Positions 1-8,894 of a DNA stretch of 64,000 nucleotides are shown one piece after another. The stretch's first letter is position 1; the number at the start of each line of letters is the position of its first letter. The notes under the pieces are model-generated. The model was not told where the DNA came from. It did no database searches and was given only the letters and a program-made list of their open reading frames with translations. Source of the stretch: Salipaludibacillus sp. LMS25 (GTDB taxonomy: Bacteria; Bacillota; Bacilli; Bacillales; Salisediminibacteriaceae); assembly GCF_024362805.1 (NCBI RefSeq), contig NZ_CP093299.1, positions 2,450,001-2,514,000 on the forward strand, written 5' to 3'. A program made the position numbers and the translations under genes.

Positions 1-215
1 TGGTTAGCCATTTTGAGTACGGACTGCACGTTAAGTGACCAAGAGATCATTCGTATTTATGGCATGCGGTGGGACATTGAAGTTTTCTTTAAAACAACAA
101 AATCCTTGTTAAAACTCCAAAAAGCGTTTCAAAGTCACTCGTATGATTGGTTGATCAGCCATACGACAATCGTATTTTCCCGACAGTCGTTATTTACGGG
201 CAGCACTGTGGAAGC
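1..215 (+). pseudogene. IS4-family transposase, internal fragment
   Basis: The window opens inside a transposase reading frame that continues in frame 1 from base 1. It shows the YREK signature of IS4-family DDE transposases (YGMRWDIEVFFKTTK, that is Y-x2-R-x3-E-x6-K). The frame is intact to about base 180. It then shifts by one base (the expected SRYIVLSWQH-type stretch is readable only in another frame) and runs into unrelated sequence after about base 215. The direct continuation of the same protein reappears at 929-1147, so this is one decayed gene. The N-terminal part lies outside the window. Confidence 0.8.
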
Positions 216-527
216 CCACCTATACTTGGTTAAGGAAAATTGAAGGAAAAGCCGTCCCTTAATCACGATCTTATCGTCGTAGCACACGCCTAATTGTAAA
301 GTTTTTCCTAGTGGATGGAGCCACCTTTAGTTGGGTAGTTACTTTTTTGGCTCTTTTCAGAAACAACCCCAAGACTGAAAATTCCGACTTCATTTATGCA
401 ACACTAGTGTAAAACTGTATATCCAAGAAAGTGGAATCAATTTAATTATAGGGTCGTTAAATTCTAACCCCAACTAATAAAAAATGTAAGGTTACTTATT
501 TTGAGCAACCTACCATTTTTATTAAAA

Positions 528-770
528 TTATTTTCCCCTTCTATAATATAACCCCATATACAAGAAGCCTATGATTGCAAAAATTGAAGAAATCACCAAT
601 GGAAATATACCTATGTCTAGTAACGCACTGCCAAATCTACCGTATTCAGTATTCCAAGGCACTTCATCATTAAAATAGATATGTGTATAAATTGAAGCTG
701 AAATCATAGTTGAGCCAAATATCACAGAGCTTATCAATAAGAACTTCAGACCGTAATCTAGGTTATTCAT
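528..770 (-). CDS. Small two-helix membrane protein, unknown function
   Basis: An 80-residue protein that I do not recognise. It begins MNNLDYGLKF and has two clear hydrophobic segments at about residues 9-30 and 50-75, ending in a basic tail (YYRRGK), so it should sit in the cytoplasmic membrane. A strong ribosome site, GGAGGA, lies six bases before the ATG, which argues for a real gene. It lies between the two halves of a broken IS4-type transposase, so it may have arrived with whatever split that gene. No domain was recognised. Confidence 0.6.
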   Translation of the reverse strand: MNNLDYGLKFLLISSVIFGSTMISASIYTHIYFNDEVPWNTEYGRFGSALLDIGIFPLVISSIFAIIGFLYMGLYYRRGK

Positions 771-928
771 AGCTTCCTCCTCTAGTATAAATTTCGACTG
801 ATATTAATAATATGTCTCTTTTTTGAAGAAAATGTCAATCTCTAATACTTAATAACTCAACTTTCGCACTTTAAAAATTAATGAATTCTCTTTAAGTTGT
901 AAGACTTAATAAGGCTAGAATATGTTCC

Positions 929-1147
929 TTGGGGACGCTAGGCGGTATGTTTTATGAGCTTTGTGATGAAATAACTGAACTCGATTGGGTTGTCGCACTT
1001 CAGCAATTAATCGAGCTTCTTGAAGATACCCTAAAAAAGAGTAATAAGAAAATGAAAAAACTTATTCAAAGTCAACTAGAACAATGGATCGCAGGCTTGC
1101 CCAACTATATCAAGGCATACCTGCCTATTTCAGTCTGCGAAAGTTGA
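929..1147 (+). pseudogene. IS4-family transposase, C-terminal fragment
   Basis: An open frame of about 70 residues beginning TLGGMFYELCDE and ending YLPISVCES, the C-terminal end of the IS4-type transposase whose middle part is at 1-215. The two pieces abut almost exactly in protein coordinates (QHCG then TLGG), so about 700 bp of foreign or rearranged DNA separates them. There is no ribosome site and no proper start, so it is not an independent gene. Confidence 0.75.
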
Positions 1148-1460
1148 GCTAGTAAAGAAGAAGCAGTTTAATAAAAAGATAGTTTGCTATAAAGTATATC
1201 ATGAGTTAAGGATATGTCTCTTAATTATTTAAAGAAAAAGGGCCATTTTTAAGATTAAAATAAGAGTTATCTAAATAAATTTGTGTATATGACATAATGG
1301 GTTGAGGCAGGCGGTGGGTTGTAATTGAAGAGAACTCGATGAAGGTGGCTTTGCTCGTTCATCTTAATGTGGGGGAACACCATAATAGCTGTAGGAAAAG
1401 TGAAAGAGACAGGGCGTTCTTTTACCACTGTCTCGCTTCTCAATTCTCTCAAAAAACTTT
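1148..1460. other. Gap without recognisable gene
   Basis: Between the transposase remnant and the sodC-like gene. A reading frame on the minus strand (1267-1488) overlaps the end of the superoxide dismutase gene and has no ribosome site. I see no convincing terminator or repeat. Confidence 0.4.
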
Positions 1461-2120
1461 TTAAGGACTTTCCGTCACGACACCACAAGCAATCCTAGCT
1501 CCAGCGTCACCTGTGTCTAGCGTTTCATCATCTGGCCCGCTTGTATGTGCCTCTGTTGACTCGTACCTATTAGGTATATGACCTAAATTGTCAGGATCTT
1601 CATGGATCATGACGGCAACCCCATCGTCTAATAATTGTTCTGGCGTGAACATGTCAAGCTGTACAGCCATATAAGCTGTTCCATCTTCATTAGCATATAA
1701 GGGTGGCATGTCACCAGCGTGGTCCCCGTGTACGTCGTCTTCGGGATTATAGTGACCAGTCGCAGATGAGAATGGGGCATCGTCATCATGTTCACATAAA
1801 GGGTCATCATGGAGATGAAAGCCGTGATAACCGGGCTCTATTCCTTCCACATGAGCTTCAACAATGACAGACTTTCCTTCATGAAAAAATAACACGTCGC
1901 CTATTTCTTCATTGTCTTCGTTTAGAAGTGTTGCTTCTGCCACACTGCCACTGGTAAATGGCGGTTCAGTCTCATTATTATTAACAATAACGTCATTATG
2001 ATTACCTTGTAGGTTCATATTAGGATTAGACATTTCCGGGGTATTTTCTTCATCACAAGCGGCTAATGTAAATAGCGCAATGGCTACCGGTAGTAAACGT
2101 TTTGGCGTTTGTTTTCTCAT
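1461..2120 (-). CDS. Cu/Zn superoxide dismutase-like lipoprotein (SodC/YojM type)
   Basis: Predicted exported lipoprotein of 219 residues that dismutates superoxide at the outer face of the membrane. The signal peptide ends in the lipobox LAAC with Cys22, followed by an acidic, Asn-rich linker to about residue 55 and then a SodC domain. All metal ligands expected for the family can be placed: His102 and His104 (FHLH), His123 (GHYNP), His131, His134 and Asp137 (HGDHAGD), and His173 (MIHED). Arg209 near the end (ARIACG) matches the substrate-guiding arginine, and Cys109/Cys212 match the usual disulfide. B. subtilis YojM is known to have an impaired copper site; here the site looks complete. The ribosome site is GAGGGGGATATCACG. 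It lies next to a Mn catalase gene. Confidence 0.88.
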   Translation of the reverse strand: MRKQTPKRLLPVAIALFTLAACDEENTPEMSNPNMNLQGNHNDVIVNNNETEPPFTSGSVAEATLLNEDNEEIGDVLFFHEGKSVIVEAHVEGIEPGYHGFHLHDDPLCEHDDDAPFSSATGHYNPEDDVHGDHAGDMPPLYANEDGTAYMAVQLDMFTPEQLLDDGVAVMIHEDPDNLGHIPNRYESTEAHTSGPDDETLDTGDAGARIACGVVTESP

Positions 2121-2235
2121 CGTGATATCCCCCTCTATAAAGTAAAAACAGCTTGAATAGTTACCGAGTATTGGGATAGCTCTATTTTTAACAGATTTGA
2201 ACTAAACAAAGGACGGTATAAACAGACCTGAGAGG

Positions 2236-3144
2236 TTACGACATACCAGCTTCATATTGGAGACGTTTTGACAATTCACGGAATTGTTCTTCGTCAAAAC
2301 CTGGTGCAAATTCTTCTGGAAGATGTTCTAGATCTGGTATCTCCCCACCTTCTGGAACGTCATCAACAACTTCTAGTTCCCCAGGAGGGCCAACAGGGGT
2401 AGGGCCTGTCCAAATACGATTTAATAACCCATAATCGTCATCACTGAATCGATAAAGTTTCAAGTGTGAGCCTTCCTCTTCATATTTTTTTGCATGATCG
2501 AATTTAGAATTATCTAAGTCAGGGACAGGAAGCATCTTCATGACATCAACCCCTGTCACTTTCTCAAGTGCTTTCGCATAGGCCACAACATGAACACCGC
2601 CACGTACGAGTAAATACCCGCACAATTCGCGAGCTGTTTCGTTATCTGTCATTTGATAAACCCGCATTTTATGGGTTCTTGCGCCACACTCAAGATAGAA
2701 GTTATGAAGTAAATCATTCACTAAGTTTCCGCTTGAAAAAACATTATCCCCTGTCCACGCTTTTCCAGTTGCATCAGCAGGAATGGCATTTTGGCCACCT
2801 AATATAAAATTAAATTTGTTCTCAAAACCAAGAGCTTCTCTTAGTGGAGTGTCGTCAGGGTTCGTGCTTCCGTTTCCGATTGAACCATCAAGATTCATGT
2901 TAATCGTATTGGCAACGAGTTCGACATGGCCAAGTTCTTCTGCTGATATACTTGCAATAAGCTCGTAGAATGGGCGGAGGTTCTTTTTGGCACGAAAGTT
3001 AAACGATTGAAATAAATAGTTGTTTAGCGTTGACATCTCGCCAAATCGGCCACCTAACAGCTCTTGGACAACACCTGCTGCTTCTGGGTCTGGCTTACTG
3101 GGCTTTGGTAAATTCACCTGCAATTTGTCGATGCGTTTAAACAA
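2236..3144 (-). CDS. Manganese catalase (spore-coat type)
   Basis: Non-haem dimanganese catalase, about 302 residues, splitting hydrogen peroxide; in Bacillaceae these are often spore or coat associated. The family opening LLGGRFGEMSTLNNYLFQ is at about residues 29-46. Manganese ligands can be placed at Glu36, Glu70 and His73 (AEELGHVE), with a later Glu in LECGAR and His in RGGVHVVAY. The TTG start was chosen because AGGAGGGG lies 5 bases upstream and the protein then begins FKRIDKLQVNLPKPSKPDP like its relatives; a longer reading frame would put the ribosome site inside the gene. The C-terminal tail is acidic and proline-rich. A second paralog is at 15881-16711. Confidence 0.9.
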   Translation of the reverse strand: MFKRIDKLQVNLPKPSKPDPEAAGVVQELLGGRFGEMSTLNNYLFQSFNFRAKKNLRPFYELIASISAEELGHVELVANTINMNLDGSIGNGSTNPDDTPLREALGFENKFNFILGGQNAIPADATGKAWTGDNVFSSGNLVNDLLHNFYLECGARTHKMRVYQMTDNETARELCGYLLVRGGVHVVAYAKALEKVTGVDVMKMLPVPDLDNSKFDHAKKYEEEGSHLKLYRFSDDDYGLLNRIWTGPTPVGPPGELEVVDDVPEGGEIPDLEHLPEEFAPGFDEEQFRELSKRLQYEAGMS

Positions 3145-3367
3145 CGTTTCCCCTCCTAACAAAGTATGAAAGTCATTATCTGCTCTTCCCTTTGAACGAA
3201 GCCTGAAACATGAAAAAAGGAAAAATTATAGAATTGTGGGGAAGTCCTAACTTGCTTTTATTAAAGGATGGTAACTTGGCCCTGTCTGGGGTATGTGGGT
3301 GACAGGGAAGGAGAAAAGCACGTTATGAAAAGCGAAAGGGCCACTAATCATACGTGTACAAGGGGGA

Positions 3368-3422
3368 TTTATCCCACTCTTAAGGGGCAGTAAAATCCCC
3401 ACTGATTGAAGCTTAGCTTTAT
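3368..3422 (+). repeat. TTTAT-bounded element, type A short form
   Basis: Short version with TTTATCCCACTCTTAAGGGG at the left and GAAGCTTAGCTTTAT at the right. The internal hairpins are missing, as expected from a deletion between two CCCAC repeats of the full element. Confidence 0.85.
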
Positions 3423-3722
3423 AATTCCACTTTTAAGAGTTAAAAAGGTTTACGCAGGAATGTAGAGGTGATAGAGAGAAGTATGGATTTAGTCGAAGCA
3501 TACCATAGAGGGGAGAACTGAAAGATACAATACTTTTCTAAAAGATTTTACTTAGAAAAGGTCATTCTCAAGGAGCTGATGATCTAAGAAAAGAGCAGGA
3601 AGTTAATGATTTTGACGGAACCCGCTCTGTTTATCGGGGATAGCAATGTTGATATCAAGGCGGGGCAAGAAGAAGAGGGTTTAACGGCTGAATTTCAGCT
3701 TAAACCAGATCTTTATTTTAAA

Positions 3723-3827
3723 ACAGGCAATCTCTCCTCCCTCAGTTTTAAAGTAAGCAAAAGCAGTTAGACAGGCCAAATTTTCTGCGAAGGCTTTGTC
3801 AGCTTTTATCAGAGCTTTTACAAGAAA
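3723..3827 (-). pseudogene. Partial decayed copy of the ion-channel gene 3' end
   Basis: About 105 bp resembling 4466-4580, which covers the DUF1540 ribosome site, the intergenic spacer and the last codons of the ion-channel gene. Shared pieces include TTTTAAA-TAAGCAAAA, AAATTTTCTG and GCTTTTACAA. On the minus strand it still encodes LVKALIKADK, comparable with FVKALTETNDK at the end of the channel. The remaining gene body is not recognisable. Confidence 0.45.
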
Positions 3828-4308
3828 TTGATTGGGAGTGTGATAATCAAGTGAGAATGAAATAAGCGGATATTTTTCGGTTAGATGCAGGAGAGAGCTG
3901 ATTTTTAGGAATATAGGGGGATATATTCCGGTTATGCAAAGCAAAATGCACCATTTTCAGAGTTTCCGAGTCAATAGGCGAAACATCTCCGTCTATTTAA
4001 GCTATTGACAATGCTAATGACTATTTAAAGGGATTTTATTCGCCTATTTCTCAGATCGGGCTCTTCACCTGATCCCCTAATCGAACGGGCTAAATGACTT
4101 AACTGGTTTAATTAATCTGGAAGCTGTTATGACTCCAATTTTTTCATTATCAAAATTTCGTGTTATCTTCAGTAACGGAATTATCTTTTCTTGATACTTT
4201 CTTTAAATAATAACGAGCCTAAAGGAGGGTGCCCAAAGCGTGACGGCTTAAAGACACTAAAAAGGAGAGGATGGATTCCCAGTCCCCTCATAAAAACGTA
4301 CGGCTACT

Positions 4309-4464
4309 CTAATGCTCTGGTTCAAATGTGTTACAGTCGGTTTCTTTTTGGTTTTCAGCTTCTTTACCAGTATGACTAACCACGTAGATTCGTTCTGCAT
4401 CACACTTGTTTCCGTTTGCCCAATAGACGCAATTACTTACTTCACAAAGGACATCAACAGCCAT
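4309..4464 (-). CDS. DUF1540 small cysteine-rich protein
   Basis: A 51-residue protein with the DUF1540 pattern: V-x-C-x4-C-x-Y-W-x5-C-x-A-x2-I near the N-terminus and T-D-C-x-TF-x-P near the end. The four cysteines (Cys7, Cys12, Cys20, Cys43) suggest a small metal-binding fold. Such proteins are common in spore formers and their role is unknown. A ribosome site GGGAGGGA precedes the ATG. It lies 80 bp downstream of the ion-channel gene in the same direction and could be cotranscribed with it. Confidence 0.8.
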   Translation of the reverse strand: MAVDVLCEVSNCVYWANGNKCDAERIYVVSHTGKEAENQKETDCNTFEPEH

Positions 4465-4545
4465 AGGTAATCCCTCCCCTCATAGTTTTAAAATAAGCAA
4501 AAAGGGGGAAAGTTACACAGGTAAAATTTTCTGAAAAGGACTTGG

Positions 4546-4950
4546 TCAATTTTTATCATTGGTTTCAGTTAAAGCTTTTACAAAATATACAGTAGGTAGA
4601 AGGAGACCTAGTGCGGCTTGGACAAGTGAGAAAAAACGGGCACTACCAATTGGGACTAAATCCCCGTAGCCAACAGATAGCATGGTCACGCCACTAAAGT
4701 ATAAGGCGTCTAAAAAAGTGACTTCAGCTACTTCATCAGTTGGATCATTAATTTTTAAAATAGGTTTTTCCAAAGATAATAAATAATAAAGGCAGGCAAA
4801 ACCTACAGTCAATCCGCTTAGAATTAGAAATAGTTTCGTTAATAATGCAGAATCATAAAAACTTTTTTTATAAGATCTCTTTAAGAAAAAGGAAAGAATA
4901 TTTACAAGTAAAAAAAGAACGGTGAGGGTAATGAGTATCGTTGAAAACAT
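4546..4950 (-). CDS. Two-helix potassium channel family protein
   Basis: A 134-residue membrane protein with hydrophobic segments at about residues 3-23, 40-60 and 105-125. Between the last two lies a pore loop with the selectivity filter TMLSVGYGDLVP (residues about 89-100). This is the Ion_trans_2/KcsA-like pore of potassium channels. It has no cytoplasmic RCK domain, so gating cannot be inferred. The ribosome site GAAAGGGG precedes the ATG. A decayed partial copy of its 3' end lies about 740 bp further along. Confidence 0.85.
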   Translation of the reverse strand: MFSTILITLTVLFLLVNILSFFLKRSYKKSFYDSALLTKLFLILSGLTVGFACLYYLLSLEKPILKINDPTDEVAEVTFLDALYFSGVTMLSVGYGDLVPIGSARFFSLVQAALGLLLPTVYFVKALTETNDKN

Positions 4951-5021
4951 AAGAGAACCCCTTTCTACACTTTGAGCTTCCCCTTTTTGGAAGCCTTAAA
5001 CATATTAAAGAGGTGATGATG

Positions 5022-5915
5022 ATGGAAAAGAATCGAGCAGAATTAATCTTGGATGCGAAAGCGTTATTAGGAGAAGGGCCTTGCTGGGATGCAAAGACGA
5101 ACACATTAATATGGGTAGATATAAATGGTCATACCGTCAATGTCTATAATCCAATGACGAGAGAGGATAAACGCTACGATGTAGGAGAATACGTGGGAGC
5201 TGCAGTTGTGCGTGAAAATGGTGGTTTACTGCTTGCGTTGACGGACGGATTTTATAGTTTTGATATGAAGACTCAAACCATTTCTCGTATTGAAGATACT
5301 GAATCCCATATTAAAACAAACCGCTTTAACGATGGTAAGTGTGATCCGAAAGGGAGATTTTGGACAGGAACCATGGTTTTGGACGGTGACCCTGGAGAAG
5401 CTAATCTTTATCGGTTAGACAATGATTTAACAGTTCAGTTAATGGTTGCTGATGTGACTGTATCCAATGGGTTAGCATGGGATATTACCAAATCACGAAT
5501 GTATTACATTGATACACGAACAAAAGCAATTCGTACCTATGACTTTGACAATGAAACAGGGGATATTGCCAACGCCAAAACAGTCGTGACGTTTCAACCT
5601 GAAATGGGAAGTCCCGACGGTATGACAATTGATGAAGAAGGAATGCTGTGGGTAGCTTTTTTTCGTGGGTGGAGAGTCATCCGTCTGAATCCTGAAACAG
5701 GGCAAACACTTATGGAGGTAGAAGTTCCGGCTAGTCAAGTCACGTCGTGCACATTTGGCGGTGAACACTTAGATGAGCTGTATATAACGACCGCACGGAA
5801 TGGGTTATCGGATGACGATTTAAAAGAACAGCCCTACGCAGGAGGACTTTTTAAAGTCAAGCCTGGCGTGAAGGGCGTGCCATCCTACACGTTTCAAGAC
5901 ATAAAAAGAGAGTAG
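5022..5915 (+). CDS. SMP-30/gluconolactonase/regucalcin family protein
   Basis: A protein of about 298 residues forming a six-bladed propeller with a divalent metal site; relatives hydrolyse sugar lactones. Family signatures are LLGEGPCWD near the N-terminus (metal-binding Glu), NRFNDGKCDPKGRFWTGTM in the middle (Asn and Asp ligands) and SPDGMTIDEEGMLWVAFF (Asp ligand). Four start codons follow one another (GTG and three ATG, 5013-5024). The last is preferred because AGAGGTG then has normal spacing. The substrate is unknown and no sugar operon is adjacent. Confidence 0.88.
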   Translation: MEKNRAELILDAKALLGEGPCWDAKTNTLIWVDINGHTVNVYNPMTREDKRYDVGEYVGAAVVRENGGLLLALTDGFYSFDMKTQTISRIEDTESHIKTNRFNDGKCDPKGRFWTGTMVLDGDPGEANLYRLDNDLTVQLMVADVTVSNGLAWDITKSRMYYIDTRTKAIRTYDFDNETGDIANAKTVVTFQPEMGSPDGMTIDEEGMLWVAFFRGWRVIRLNPETGQTLMEVEVPASQVTSCTFGGEHLDELYITTARNGLSDDDLKEQPYAGGLFKVKPGVKGVPSYTFQDIKRE

Positions 5916-5989
5916 CCATGCTTAATACGGCTTGCAAAAGAGCCCCGGTTGCATACGCAAGACGCTAAAACTCTAAACACTGGCTACAG

Positions 5990-6337
5990 CTAGCCCCATC
6001 TTAAATACATGTGTAAACGGCAACAATTGAATACAGCATTAGCTCCATTTATAGAAATGATAAAAGTTACGGACATAGGGGTGTAAGACGTACTGACATC
6101 AAAAGGTCCTGCTACTTCCTGCATGATTCTATCTACTTCGTTATCTTGTCCTGCTTGAGCGGCGGTCATAAGTTGTTGCATTCTCTGGGGGGAAGACGTG
6201 AAATGCTGGACGACGTCATGACCTTTTTCCAGTAGTGAAGGGTAAGTTTGTAACGACTGTTGAAACAAGGTGGTGTCCACTGGCGGGTATGTATTAACAG
6301 GATAGCGATAGTAGAAAGGATAGGGTGAATAATACAT
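5990..6337 (-). CDS. Conserved sporulation-type protein (possibly YuzC-like)
   Basis: A 115-residue soluble protein starting with a Tyr/Pro-rich stretch (MYYSPYPFYYRYPVNTYPPVD) and ending in a Cys-Cys motif followed by LHMYLRW. The layout recalls the Bacillus YuzC inner-coat family, but that assignment is from memory of the general pattern and is tentative. A strong ribosome site, AAGGAGG, lies ten bases before the ATG. It is convergent with the regucalcin-like gene. Confidence 0.6.
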   Translation of the reverse strand: MYYSPYPFYYRYPVNTYPPVDTTLFQQSLQTYPSLLEKGHDVVQHFTSSPQRMQQLMTAAQAGQDNEVDRIMQEVAGPFDVSTSYTPMSVTFIISINGANAVFNCCRLHMYLRWG

Positions 6338-6902
6338 GAGACCGACTACCTCCTTCTAAAAACATGATTGTTTATAAAATGTATGTAGCAGTTGTTCCAA
6401 TTAGTCATTAAATTATACCAGCAACTTGATAATCCCTTTATTGGAAGGAGATCTCACCATTGCTTAGTATCAATTTCATCATGACGTTTTACAGCAATAA
6501 AGCGATGATATCTATTATATTTTGGCGAACTTGTTCAGCAAGGTGAAACAGCGAGAAATTAGATGGCGTCTCGACGCCACCTACGCTACACGTTGAGTGG
6601 GGGGCTATAACCCTTAAAACACTTAAGAATAAAAAGTGGCTGAAACGTAAGGTAGCAACTCCCAGATAGTGAAGCGCAGCCTGAGGACCATATTGGTGAG
6701 AATTTATCGAGCAAAAGTTAGCTGAAGACAAGCACTAGGGAAAGCGTTCGTCTGAGTGAAGGTCGCATTCATTATTCGGGTTATCACATCTTATTTTGAA
6801 TTATGACATTCATGATCACAAGTGTGTTCATCATCGTATTGTTTAACTCTAGCATAAGGCGGGAACGGTTAACTATCCAACAACGAAAGGAATGAAGAGG
6901 CG

Positions 6903-6971
6903 ATGCTGCGGACAATCTTAATGATAATTGGCGCTATCGTGGTCATTAGTTTTATCTTATCGATGATTTAA
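6903..6971 (+). CDS. Possible 22-residue membrane peptide
   Basis: MLRTILMIIGAIVVISFIL-type peptide, almost entirely one hydrophobic helix, with GAAGAGG upstream. A second tiny frame (6803-6895, 30 residues, hydrophobic N-terminal half, no clear ribosome site) ends 7 bases before it. Single-helix micropeptides are common in Bacillaceae, but at this size chance is a real possibility. Confidence 0.35.
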   Translation: MLRTILMIIGAIVVISFILSMI

Positions 6972-7014
6972 CACGTCGTTGAATAGAGTATCTTTAAAGG
7001 CTAGGAGGGATTCC

Positions 7015-7209
7015 ATGAGTCGTGAAGATAAGAAGTCTTTTCAACATGATCCGCGTTTTAAAACCAATAAAGAAAAGCAAATGGAAAGAGATCAAAAAGT
7101 TATGCCAATAGATGAACTTCCTTTGGAAGATGTGAAATATGAAGAGGAAGAGCAAAAAGGTAAAAATAAAGAGAAAACAAAAAAGCGTTCTTCTACGGAC
7201 AAGCTTTAA
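7015..7209 (+). CDS. Small highly charged protein, unknown function
   Basis: A 64-residue hydrophilic protein rich in Lys and Glu, with no hydrophobic segment and a C-terminal run of mixed charges (EEEEQKGKNKEKTKKRSS). It is probably disordered. A clear ribosome site, GGAGGGA, precedes the ATG at 7015, so the longer upstream reading frame is not used. A strong terminator follows at 7266. No family recognised. Confidence 0.65.
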   Translation: MSREDKKSFQHDPRFKTNKEKQMERDQKVMPIDELPLEDVKYEEEEQKGKNKEKTKKRSSTDKL

Positions 7210-7265
7210 TCGCAGGAGAGATGTATACTCATACTAACATGGAGAAAAAGGTATATGTAAGTTCC

Positions 7266-7302
7266 AAAACACCGCTTGATTCAACTGTCAAGCGGTGTTT
7301 TA
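7266..7302 (+). terminator. Intrinsic terminator
   Basis: Stem AACACCGCTTGA/TCAAGCGGTGTT with a 6-base loop and TTTTA at the end, 60 bp after the small charged protein gene. Confidence 0.75.
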
Positions 7303-7452
7303 GGTGGACTTTGTTGGTTAGCATGGCACGATGACAGAGGAGGCAAATGAGTCTACCGGTTGTAGGCAAGCACCTGATTTTCTTTTCTATCATAGACTGT
7401 GGTGGGAGAAAGGTAAATACGCTGTTACCTAAACGTATGAGGAGTGATGCTA

Positions 7453-8373
7453 ATGTCTACAGCGCGGGAGGAATGGAGTACGTATGTGAGTGAAGTTGAC
7501 GAGTGGATGACGGCAGTGGAAGCGGCAATCAGTTATCGATCAGAGGAGAATAAAGAAGAGAAAAAGCGTGTGGTCTCCGAATTGGAGTCGTTGAAAACTA
7601 TTCGTGGTAAATTGTTAGAACCACTGGATGATGATAAGCTTAAGCGTGCTTTTACGTCACAAGTAGACTATGTAGCCGCTGCTTTTGACCAGTGGAGACG
7701 TGCAGGTACAGAGGTGAGAAAAGAACCTTTTGTTGCAAACAGTCAGGCTGTTCCACCAGGAGGTCACCGCTTACCGTCTCTTCCTTATGCTTACGACGCT
7801 TTAGAGCCTTATATTTCTGAAAGAATTATGCGATTACATCATCTTGAGCATCATCAAAGCTATGTAGATGGCTTAAATAAAGCAGAATTAGCCATGAAAG
7901 AAGCAAGAGAAACAAATGATTTTGATCTGATTAGACATTGGGAAAGAGAAGCGGCTTTTCATGGAGCCGGCCATTATCTCCATACGATGTTTTGGGAAAA
8001 TATGAGTCCACAAGGTGGCGGGGAGCCTAGCGGTAAATTGCGCGAACAAATTAACAAAGACTTTGGCGGTTTCCAAGCATTTAAACAGCATTTTAGTGAA
8101 GCGGCTAAAGAAGTTCAAGGTGTTGGCTGGGCATTATTAGTATGGGCACCTCGAGCAAGAAAGTTGGAGATTTTACAAGCTGAGTTTCACCATCTTTTGA
8201 GTCAACAAGATATCATTCCTTTACTAGGCTTGGATGTATGGGAGCACGCCTATTATTTGCAATATGAGAATAATCGCGATGAGTATGTGAAGCAGTTTTG
8301 GAATATTATTAACTGGCGTAACGTCTCTGATCGATTTAAAGAAGCTCGTCACGTAACATGGCGACAATTGTAA
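7453..8373 (+). CDS. sodF: Fe/Mn superoxide dismutase with N-terminal extension (SodF type)
   Basis: A 306-residue protein. The first 100 residues or so are a helical, charged extension of the kind seen in B. subtilis SodF. The remainder is the two-domain Fe/Mn superoxide dismutase fold. Metal ligand motifs are HHLEHHQSYVDGLN (about residue 130), GHYLHTMFWENMSP (about 175), and LDVWEHAYY (about 265), which carries the Asp and His ligands. QGVGWALLVW is the family GxGW segment. Metal preference cannot be decided by eye. The start at 7453 has GGAG at good spacing. The terminator at 8382 is shared with the convergent VOC gene. Confidence 0.9.
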   Translation: MSTAREEWSTYVSEVDEWMTAVEAAISYRSEENKEEKKRVVSELESLKTIRGKLLEPLDDDKLKRAFTSQVDYVAAAFDQWRRAGTEVRKEPFVANSQAVPPGGHRLPSLPYAYDALEPYISERIMRLHHLEHHQSYVDGLNKAELAMKEARETNDFDLIRHWEREAAFHGAGHYLHTMFWENMSPQGGGEPSGKLREQINKDFGGFQAFKQHFSEAAKEVQGVGWALLVWAPRARKLEILQAEFHHLLSQQDIIPLLGLDVWEHAYYLQYENNRDEYVKQFWNIINWRNVSDRFKEARHVTWRQL

Positions 8374-8381
8374 TAAGTATG

Positions 8382-8428
8382 AATGCCGCAAGATGGAGAA
8401 TTGGAGGTGATGCTTGCGGCATTATTTC
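8382..8428. terminator. Bidirectional-type terminator
   Basis: Stem AATGCCGCAAG/CTTGCGGCATT followed by TTTCT, lying between the convergent sodF and VOC genes. Confidence 0.65.
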
Positions 8429-8483
8429 TGAATGTACCTCTAAAAATGAGGTGCACCTAAGCCTAAAGTCAACAGTTTTAAAG

Positions 8484-8894
8484 TTAAAATAGCTGTAAGT
8501 GAGGAGAATCATCATCAGGCTTAAGAAATTCAATCCGATTTCCATCAGGGTCACTGACCCAACATTGCTCATTTCCTCCTTTTCCCCGTTTCGGTTTCAC
8601 ATCTAATTCAATGCCTTGCGACGTTAAATGCTCTGCTATACGATGGATATCATCGACGCGGAAGCAGAGGTGATGGACGCCAATCTGTTGCTCGACAGCA
8701 GGCGCTTTATGCTTACCTCCGTAAAAGAGCTCAATAAATTGCTGAGGGCCGGCTTGTACATATTCTATCCACGGCTCTCCGTTATCATCATTAACCTGAA
8801 AAGCATGTGTTAAGCCGAGAGTGTCACAGTAAAAGGAGAGGCTTTCTTCCATATTTTTAACTGTTAGAGCTATGTGTGCAAGTCCATTAATCAT
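8484..8894 (-). CDS. VOC family (glyoxalase I-like) metalloprotein
   Basis: A 136-residue protein with two beta-alpha-beta-beta-beta modules of the vicinal oxygen chelate fold. Likely metal ligands are His7 (LAHIALTV), a Glu in FIELFYGG (about 55), a His in GVHHLCF (about 74) and a Glu in GNRIEFLKP (about 122). The pattern fits lactoylglutathione lyase-like or dioxygenase-like enzymes. The substrate is not determinable; Bacillaceae lack glutathione, so bacillithiol adducts are possible. A ribosome site AGGAGG precedes the ATG. Confidence 0.85.
   Translation of the reverse strand: MINGLAHIALTVKNMEESLSFYCDTLGLTHAFQVNDDNGEPWIEYVQAGPQQFIELFYGGKHKAPAVEQQIGVHHLCFRVDDIHRIAEHLTSQGIELDVKPKRGKGGNEQCWVSDPDGNRIEFLKPDDDSPHLQLF

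Larger units (their letters stand above)
3145..4308. other. Long gap with decayed sequence
   Basis: About 1.1 kb without an intact gene. It holds a short type A element (3368-3422) and a partial copy of the ion-channel gene end (3723-3827). The reading frames at 3681-3944 (minus) and 4191-4379 (plus) have no ribosome sites; the first covers the decayed channel copy and the second is opposite a real DUF1540 gene. Confidence 0.5.

Noticed and set aside
1267..1488. 73-residue minus-strand frame
   Set aside because: Overlaps the end of the sodC-like gene in another frame and lacks a ribosome site.
6489..6731. 80-residue minus-strand frame
   Set aside because: No ribosome site, non-ATG start and no domain; composition looks like chance.
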